A stretch of DNA of 14,622 nt from NCBI GenBank assembly GCA_040509055.1, contig JBEVLT010000004.1:1-14622 (forward strand). The letters are read 5' to 3'. Below are positions 6,281-12,151 of this stretch, piece after piece. The DNA is from JAJKIP01 sp040509055 (lineage in GTDB: Bacteria > Bacteroidota > Bacteroidia > Chitinophagales > Chitinophagaceae). Both the position numbers and the translations under genes were made by a program. Position 1 is the stretch's first letter. The number at the start of each line of letters is the position of its first letter. The notes below the pieces were generated by a model. It had not been told where the DNA came from, did no database searches, and worked only from the letters and a program-made list of their open reading frames with translations.

Positions 6281-8824
6281 ATGCAGTACGATCCCGATAA
6301 TAAATTGTTTCACCTGGCGCTGGCGCTTGTCAACCAAAGTTCGCGTCACCTGTTCCTGACCGGTAAGGCCGGTACGGGAAAGACGACATTTTTGAAATAT
6401 ATCCGGGAAAACAGCCTGAAGCAAATGGCGGTGGTGGCGCCTACGGGTGTGGCCGCCATCAATGCGGGCGGAGTAACGATCCATTCTTTTTTCCAGTTGC
6501 CCTTTGCACCGTTTATCCCGGATGCCGGTTCCGGGTTTTCTGAGACCACGGAGACCGTCAGCCGTCACAGCCTCCTGAGCCGGCTCCGATTTACAAAGGA
6601 TAAGCTTGATGTATTGCGCCAGCTGGAACTGCTGGTCATCGACGAGGTGAGCATGGTCCGCTGCGATACCATCGACGCGATCGATGCCGTGCTGCGGCAT
6701 ACGAGAAAAAAGCCGTACGAACGGTTTGGAGGTGTGCAGGTGTTGTTTATCGGCGACCTGTACCAGCTGCCGCCGGTTATCCGGGAGCCGGAATGGCAAT
6801 TGCTTTCACCGTGGTATGCCAGTCCTTATTTCTTCGACAGCCAGGCCATCCGCGAAGAACCACCGGTCTATGTAGAGTTCGATAAAATTTACCGCCAGCG
6901 GGATGAAGGGTTCATCCACGTGCTGAACCAGGTGCGCAACAACGAACTGAATGCCGGCGGAATACAGCTGCTGGAAAGCCGGTTTCAACCCGGTTTTTCG
7001 AGGCAACGGCAGGATGGATACATCGTTCTCACTACGCACAATGAAAGAGCCCGGGATATCAATACCCGCGAGCTGGAGCAGCTGGATGGCACCCTGTTTA
7101 CCTACAGGGCCGTGGTCAAGGACGAGTTTCCGGGATCTGCTTACCCTGCCGATGAAGTGCTGTACCTGAAAGAAGGAGCACAGGTCATGTTCATAAAAAA
7201 TGACAGCGACCGGAGCAAGCGGTTTTACAACGGGAAGATCGGTGTTGTGACCCGGCTGGATAAAGAATCCATAGCGGTACAATGTCCGGGCGATCCTGAT
7301 GCGATAGACGTGACGCCCGAAACATGGGAAAATATCCGGTATACGCTGAACAAGAGCAGCCGGGCAATGGAAGCCGAACCGCTGGGCTCATTTAGTCAAT
7401 ACCCGCTGCGGCTGGCCTGGGCCATCACTATCCACAAGAGCCAGGGCCTCACGTTTGAAAAAGCGATCATCGATGCAGGCCATGCTTTTGCCGCCGGCCA
7501 GGTATACGTAGCCCTGAGCCGGTGCACCAGCCTGGAGGGAATGGTGCTTGAGAGCCGCGTACAAGCGGGCAGCCTCCGAACCGACGAACGGATCACCGGG
7601 TTTTTGCAACGCTGTGTAGTGCCGGGGCAGTTGAAGGACGAACTGGCCGAAGCAAGGAAGCACTACCTGGAAAAGTTGTTACGCATTACGTTTGATTTTA
7701 CGACAGCGATGCAGGAGTGCGGCGATCTCCGCGATTACCTGCAGGAACATGCTTCTTCCTTTAATCCTGAGTCGACCGTCTGGTGCAAGCAGCTGCTGGA
7801 AAAACTGGAACAGCTGCAGTCGACTGCCGTTAAGTTTCACAGCTGGATCCGTGGGCAGTTCAGCCTTCCGGTGCCGCCGGAAGAGAATGTGCCGCTGCAG
7901 AACCGGGTACGGAACGGCGCTCTTCATTTTAATCAGGAGATAACCCTGCTGCTGAACCACCTTCACCAATGTCCGGCTGTTACGGATAGCCGGCTTCATG
8001 CCAAAGCATTTAATGAAAGCATCCGGGAACTGTTTGCCGAACTGTCGCTGAAGTCTTTCCTTCTGCAGGCCACCGATGGTACCATGGATACGGATTCCTG
8101 GCATAAACGGAAACGTACGTTTATCCTGCCGCCATTCGCTGTGAATGCCTATGCGGGTTCGCAGCAGTCCGTTCAAAGTGCTCACCCGGCGCTGTACCAG
8201 CAGCTGAAAAAACTAAGGGATGACATTTGCGCAAAGAAAAACAGTCCTGTTTATATCGTGGCCGGCAGCAAAACGCTCGAAGATATGGTAGCGCTGTTGC
8301 CCCGCACACCCGAAGAGCTGGAGCAGGTAAAGGGATTTGGTCCTGTGAAGGTGGAAAAGTATGGCCAGCAGTTTCTGGACATTATCGTTGCTTATTGCGG
8401 CGAACATGGGTTGGAGCCGACCGCACTGCCCGTAAAGGAAAAACGCAGCAGGAAAGAAAAACCTTCCGGGCGCATAAGGCCGGATACAAAGGCCGAATCG
8501 TTCCGGTTGTTCCGGGAAGGGAAGACCATCGATGATATTGCCGGGCTCCGGCAGCTGCACGTACAAACCATCGAAGGGCACCTGGCCCATTATGTCCGGC
8601 ACGGCGAGATCGGGATTGAAGAACTGGTCAGCCGGGAAAAGATCATTTTGATCGAGCCGGCATTAAAAGAACTGGGCGGCGATTCCCTGTCGCCGCTGAA
8701 ACAAAAGCTGGGAAGCGGGATCGGCTTCGGGGAGATCAAGCTGGTACTGGCCTGGTCAGCTTACCGCGATGCACAGCAAAATGACGCCGCCGCTGAATCG
8801 TCCTCTGATCAGCCGGAAGAATGA
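6281..8824 (+). CDS. PIF1/RecD-type DNA helicase with C-terminal HRDC and helix-turn-helix domains
   Basis: An 847-residue superfamily 1 helicase. The N-terminal motor has Walker A GKAGTGKTT (28-36), motif Ia APTGVAA (53-59), Walker B LVIDEVSM (118-125), motif III IGDLYQLPPV (157-166), TIHKSQGLTF (383-392) and the arginine-finger motif VYVALSRCTS (408-417); this order is typical of PIF1/RecD-like enzymes. A middle region (about 440-620) is helical without a motif I know. An HRDC domain (about 635-712, with IVAGSKTLEDMVALLPRTPEEL and GFGPVKVEKYG) and a C-terminal HTH_40-type domain (about 735-830) follow, both nucleic-acid-binding modules. The start at 6281 is the first ATG after the ssb terminator. 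Bacteroidota genomes often carry this architecture; the cellular role is not established, though replication-fork or repair work is likely. There is no clear terminator after it. Confidence 0.92.
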   Translation: MQYDPDNKLFHLALALVNQSSRHLFLTGKAGTGKTTFLKYIRENSLKQMAVVAPTGVAAINAGGVTIHSFFQLPFAPFIPDAGSGFSETTETVSRHSLLSRLRFTKDKLDVLRQLELLVIDEVSMVRCDTIDAIDAVLRHTRKKPYERFGGVQVLFIGDLYQLPPVIREPEWQLLSPWYASPYFFDSQAIREEPPVYVEFDKIYRQRDEGFIHVLNQVRNNELNAGGIQLLESRFQPGFSRQRQDGYIVLTTHNERARDINTRELEQLDGTLFTYRAVVKDEFPGSAYPADEVLYLKEGAQVMFIKNDSDRSKRFYNGKIGVVTRLDKESIAVQCPGDPDAIDVTPETWENIRYTLNKSSRAMEAEPLGSFSQYPLRLAWAITIHKSQGLTFEKAIIDAGHAFAAGQVYVALSRCTSLEGMVLESRVQAGSLRTDERITGFLQRCVVPGQLKDELAEARKHYLEKLLRITFDFTTAMQECGDLRDYLQEHASSFNPESTVWCKQLLEKLEQLQSTAVKFHSWIRGQFSLPVPPEENVPLQNRVRNGALHFNQEITLLLNHLHQCPAVTDSRLHAKAFNESIRELFAELSLKSFLLQATDGTMDTDSWHKRKRTFILPPFAVNAYAGSQQSVQSAHPALYQQLKKLRDDICAKKNSPVYIVAGSKTLEDMVALLPRTPEELEQVKGFGPVKVEKYGQQFLDIIVAYCGEHGLEPTALPVKEKRSRKEKPSGRIRPDTKAESFRLFREGKTIDDIAGLRQLHVQTIEGHLAHYVRHGEIGIEELVSREKIILIEPALKELGGDSLSPLKQKLGSGIGFGEIKLVLAWSAYRDAQQNDAAAESSSDQPEE

Positions 8825-9075
8825 TCAGCCGGGTCTGCTCCTGCTTATCGCGTTGTCATCAAATTTTCCTGCGCCGGCCTGCTCTATTTATTCCCGATAG
8901 CAACCGTCTTATACCAAACATAGATAGAACATAACATGTATCGGCCGCCACGCGGGATGATTTGCATGATAATTGATGTTGATGTTATTCAGATAAGGGA
9001 TAGAATTATTCACATTTAAACTCTTATGGATCGTAACATTACCGTTTCTCTTTATCTTTTCATATCAATTCCGTT
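8825..9075. other. Intergenic region upstream of the SET/ATP-grasp cassette
   Basis: This is the longest gene-free stretch (251 bases) and is more AT-rich than its surroundings, especially from 8890 on. I see no hairpin terminator for the helicase. It contains two minimal open frames on the plus strand: 8936-9019 (27 codons) and 9026-9079 (17 codons, its TGA overlapping the ATG of the SET gene as ATGA). TATCTTTT at 9053-9060 is one base from TAnnTTTG but has no -33 partner. It presumably holds the promoter of the cassette, and a leader peptide or precursor cannot be excluded. Confidence 0.5.
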
Positions 9076-9585
9076 ATGATACCCGCTACTAACCCATCTT
9101 ATCGCCTGATAAGCGATCACGTTTTTGCTGTTGTCAGGCAAAACACAGTAGACAACCAGAAAGCATTCTTTGCCCGGCGACCGTATGGTCCCGGTGAAAC
9201 AGTAACTACCTTTTCCGCAGGCAAAATATTGTCCCATCCCACCTATCTTACCGTGCAGGTAGATGTGGACAAGCATATCATGCTGCAGCCGGAGCACCTG
9301 CAATACATCAATCACAGCTGCGATCCTAATGTGTTCTTCGACACCCATGCCATGCAGGTGGTGGCGCTGAAGCCCATTGCCGAAGGTGATGAAATGACAT
9401 TTTTCTACCCTTCGTCGGAGTGGGACATGGTACAACCGTTCAAATGTCATTGCGGAACGAAGAAATGCCTGGGTGAGATCAGGGGAGCGGCGCATATTGC
9501 ACCGGAGATCATCCAAACTTATACGCTTACCCGTTTTATACAACAGCAATTGCATGATCGGTCAAGTAAAGAAAAAAGGGCTTAA
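9076..9585 (+). CDS. Stand-alone SET-domain protein (putative lysine methyltransferase)
   Basis: A 169-residue protein consisting almost only of a SET domain, the fold of S-adenosylmethionine-dependent lysine methyltransferases. The conserved pseudoknot motif is present as YINHSCDPN (Asn79-His80-Ser81-Cys82). The second motif is GDEMTFFY (104-111), ending in Tyr111, the equivalent of the catalytic tyrosine. A post-SET zinc motif CHCGTKKC (Cys124, 126, 131) follows. The N-terminal G-x-G motif that binds the cofactor is not recognisable: the matching stretch reads DNQKAFFARRPYGPGE, so either cofactor binding is altered or the residues differ in this subfamily. The ATG at 9076 is the only good start. 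The 3' end overlaps the ATP-grasp gene by 32 bases, implying cotranslation. The substrate is unknown; its operon partners suggest a ligase product or a shared target. Confidence 0.87.
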   Translation: MIPATNPSYRLISDHVFAVVRQNTVDNQKAFFARRPYGPGETVTTFSAGKILSHPTYLTVQVDVDKHIMLQPEHLQYINHSCDPNVFFDTHAMQVVALKPIAEGDEMTFFYPSSEWDMVQPFKCHCGTKKCLGEIRGAAHIAPEIIQTYTLTRFIQQQLHDRSSKEKRA

Positions 9586-10699
9586 AAAGAAGCTATCTCC
9601 CCGTACCGCCCCCGACCCGCTTGATAAACTTAAGGTCTGGGTACTTTATCCCTACCTCCGCACCGACGACCCCAATCTCCAGTACTATTACGATTTTTCC
9701 CAAAGCCTGCAGGAATACACAGCGGTATTTGAATCGTTGCGTGCAGACTGGGTATGGCAGCCCGTGACGATGGACGATTATGCACAGGTGATTGCTACGA
9801 TCAGGAAACGATCGGGGCGGAAGATACCGCTGGTGCTGAACCTTTGCGACGGCGACGAGGTAAATGGAACGCCGGGCGTCTCTGTTATTCACGAACTGGA
9901 AAAGAACAAACTGATCTATACGGGATCGGACGATCATTACTACCGGATCACAACCTCCAAGATACCGATGAAGCGCGCCTTCGATGCTGCCGGAGTGGCG
10001 AATGCGGCGTGGGAGATCATCGACGGCAGCGGGGATTCGATTGACGGCATCTGCAAACGGTTGGGAGCGCCGCTGATCATCAAACCGGCTGTTTCCGGCG
10101 GCAGCATGGGCGTGTCGGTGAAGAACGTGGTGTATACGGATGAAGAGCTGGCAGCAAGGGTGGAGGAGATACGAAAGGGTTATCGCGGGTGGAACCTGCT
10201 GGCAGACGGATTGATCGTGGAGCAGTTTATCACCGGTCCGGAGTTCACTTCTTTTATCGTGGGGTCATCCACCAACCCGGACGGATGCTATGTATACCCG
10301 CCGGTGGAACGGATCTTTCACGAGTCTCTTCCGGAAGAGGAGAAGTTTTTATCGTTTGACCGGCTTTGGGAAATATACGAAGATGAGAAACCCATGCCCG
10401 GCAACGAGAATTTTTATAACTATCACCAGCCGCCGGCGGACCTGCTGTCGGCATTGGAAAAACTGAGCCTCGATGCTTACCTCGCTGTGGGCGGCATGGG
10501 GTATGGACGGCTCGACATCCGGATGGATAAACAAACCGGTAAACTGTATATGCTGGAAGTAAACGCCCAGTGCGGACTGAGCGAAGACGAGAACTATACG
10601 TCTATTGGCGCCATACTCCGGTATGCAGACAAAACATTTCCCGGCCTGGTGCGCCGGATCATCCAGGATGCTTTTGCCCGGCGCAACTTAACATTATAA
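9554..10699 (+). CDS. D-alanine-D-alanine ligase-like ATP-grasp enzyme
   Basis: A 381-residue ATP-grasp ligase, expected to couple ATP hydrolysis to forming an amide bond through an acyl-phosphate. The start is the ATG at 9554, inside the end of the SET gene; the open frame upstream (to 9473) overlaps SET coding sequence and looks like a shadow. After a Lys-rich N-terminus come LNLCDGDEVNGTPG (95-108), the glycine-rich loop KPAVSGGSMGVSV (177-189), VEQFITGPEFTSF (222-234), GYGRLDIR (316-323) and EVN (335-337). Arg319, Asp321, Glu335 and Asn337 are the expected ATP/Mg residues. Ddl proper has N-x-x-P-G after the last motif; here it is N-A-Q-C-G, so it is not a housekeeping Ddl. It is homologous to the ligase half of the next gene, 12 bases downstream. 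The substrate is unknown. Confidence 0.88.
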   Translation: MIGQVKKKGLKKKLSPRTAPDPLDKLKVWVLYPYLRTDDPNLQYYYDFSQSLQEYTAVFESLRADWVWQPVTMDDYAQVIATIRKRSGRKIPLVLNLCDGDEVNGTPGVSVIHELEKNKLIYTGSDDHYYRITTSKIPMKRAFDAAGVANAAWEIIDGSGDSIDGICKRLGAPLIIKPAVSGGSMGVSVKNVVYTDEELAARVEEIRKGYRGWNLLADGLIVEQFITGPEFTSFIVGSSTNPDGCYVYPPVERIFHESLPEEEKFLSFDRLWEIYEDEKPMPGNENFYNYHQPPADLLSALEKLSLDAYLAVGGMGYGRLDIRMDKQTGKLYMLEVNAQCGLSEDENYTSIGAILRYADKTFPGLVRRIIQDAFARRNLTL

Positions 10700-10711
10700 A
10701 TAATATACTGC

Positions 10712-12148
10712 ATGAAGGTGTGTGTGCTGCAGCCCGATTATTCCACCACGGGAGTGGATTACAAGAACTATGATCCTCCACGCAATCTCTCGTCCCTGCT
10801 GCCCGATGCAGACGTGGATCATGTGTTCCTGAACAAGCTGACGACCTACCGCCAGCTGAAGGAGCTGAAAAAGAAAGACTACGACATCTTCATCAATCTG
10901 TGCGAGGGCTACCTGGAATGGGAGGTCCCTTCCATCGACGTGATTCACACACTCGACCTGCTGGACCTTCCCTATACCGGCCCTTCGGCCAAGCTCTATG
11001 ATCCTACCAAGGAGCTGATGAAATACGTGGCTTATTGCGAAGGGGTAAAAACGCCCGGGTATTTTATCATCGAACAGCCGGCAGATATAGAGAAGGTGAA
11101 GCAGCATCTTTCCTATCCCATGTTTATCAAACCGGCCAAAGCCGGCGATAGCCTGGGCATCGATGAAAACTCGGTACTGCACAGCAAGCGCGACCTGCTG
11201 AAGAAGGTCGTGGAGATCTATAATGATTACGGTCCGCTGCTGGTGGAGGAGTATATCGATGGTCGCGAATTTACCGTGCTGGTGGCTGCCAACGGTGACG
11301 GGAAATCGTGCACGGTGTTCAAGCCCGTGGAATATGTGTTTCCGCCCGGTAAATCCTTCAAGACCTATTCGCTGAAAACATCCGAACTGCACCCGGATTG
11401 TAATTTCCCCTGTACGGATCCGGAGCTGGAACAGGCGCTGCGTACTGCGGCCGCCAGGATATTCAAAGGGTTCAATGGTGTGGGTTACGGCCGGCTGGAC
11501 TTCAGGGTGAACAGCAAAAAGGAAATCTATTTTCTTGAGATCAACTTTACCTGTTCTGTTTTTTATACGGATGGTTACGAAGGCTCCGCTGATTTTATAT
11601 TAAAGTATGACCCGGTAGGTCAGGCCGGATTTCTGCGGCATATCATCGCCGAAGGGATTGCGCGGCACCGGCGCAAAAAGAAGCCATATGCCATCAAGGG
11701 TAATGCGATCGCCGGTTTTGGTATCTATGCGGCACGTGATATACGCGAGAGTGAGATCGTTTTTGCCGGCGAAGAGCGGGCGCACCGCATCGTTACCCGG
11801 CGGTATGTGGATGCCAACTGGAACGATGAGCAGAAGCTGAATTTCCGGCGTTATGCCTATGCGCTGAGCGAAGAAGTATTTGTGCTCTGGGACGATGATC
11901 CGGCAGAATGGGCTCCGCAAAATCATAGCTGTGAAGCCAATACCGGGCTGGATGGACTCAATGTGGTGGCCCTGTCCGATATTGCTATGGGCGAGGAGCT
12001 GACCCTCGATTATGCCGATTTCCTGGATGAGAACATGGAGCCGTTTCAATGCCGGTGCGGATCCTCTGCGTGCAGGGGTATGATAAAAGGGGTGCTGAGC
12101 AACTCCGTCAACAGCCGGGAGCAGAAGCAATACATCCCGAACCGGTAA
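10712..12148 (+). CDS. ATP-grasp ligase fused to a SET-domain methyltransferase
   Basis: A 478-residue two-enzyme fusion. Residues 1 to about 315 are a D-Ala-D-Ala ligase-like ATP-grasp: INLCEGYLEW (61-70), the loop KPAKAGDSLGI (140-150), LLVEEYIDGREFTVL (176-190), GYGRLDFRV (258-266) and FLEINFTC (274-281), with Arg261, Asp263, Glu276 and Asn278 as the ATP/Mg residues. A basic linker (RHRRKKKP, 318-325) leads to a complete SET domain (about 326-460): cofactor motif GFGIYAARDI (335-344), WAPQNHSC (400-407), GEELTLDY (427-434) with Tyr434 as catalytic tyrosine, and the post-SET cysteines CRCGSSAC (447-454). No frameshift or stop breaks the join. It follows the first ligase by 12 bases and ends 3 bases from the mnmG stop. 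The fusion indicates ligation and methylation of one substrate (inference). Confidence 0.9.
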   Translation: MKVCVLQPDYSTTGVDYKNYDPPRNLSSLLPDADVDHVFLNKLTTYRQLKELKKKDYDIFINLCEGYLEWEVPSIDVIHTLDLLDLPYTGPSAKLYDPTKELMKYVAYCEGVKTPGYFIIEQPADIEKVKQHLSYPMFIKPAKAGDSLGIDENSVLHSKRDLLKKVVEIYNDYGPLLVEEYIDGREFTVLVAANGDGKSCTVFKPVEYVFPPGKSFKTYSLKTSELHPDCNFPCTDPELEQALRTAAARIFKGFNGVGYGRLDFRVNSKKEIYFLEINFTCSVFYTDGYEGSADFILKYDPVGQAGFLRHIIAEGIARHRRKKKPYAIKGNAIAGFGIYAARDIRESEIVFAGEERAHRIVTRRYVDANWNDEQKLNFRRYAYALSEEVFVLWDDDPAEWAPQNHSCEANTGLDGLNVVALSDIAMGEELTLDYADFLDENMEPFQCRCGSSACRGMIKGVLSNSVNSREQKQYIPNR

Positions 12149-12151
12149 GTC

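Noticed and set aside
8807..8833. Direct repeat GATCAGCCGG (8807-8816 and 8823-8832), with TGATCAGCCGGG also at the recX stop (5276-5287)
   Set aside because: The shared 12-mer at two stop codons is curious but contains no symmetry beyond TGATCA and has no further copies I could see. It is most likely chance or codon-usage bias.
9473..9553. Earlier start for ligase A inside the SET gene
   Set aside because: The 27 extra residues are Arg-rich and lie over the conserved post-SET coding sequence in another frame. The ATG at 9554 is sufficient.
9554..10699. Housekeeping D-alanine-D-alanine ligase (ddl)
   Set aside because: The N-x-x-P-G motif is altered, there are no mur or fts neighbours, and it is coupled to SET genes, all of which argue against a cell-wall Ddl.
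10694..11392. 232-codon minus-strand frame opposite the fusion gene
   Set aside because: It is antisense to the conserved ATP-grasp domain with shadow-type composition.
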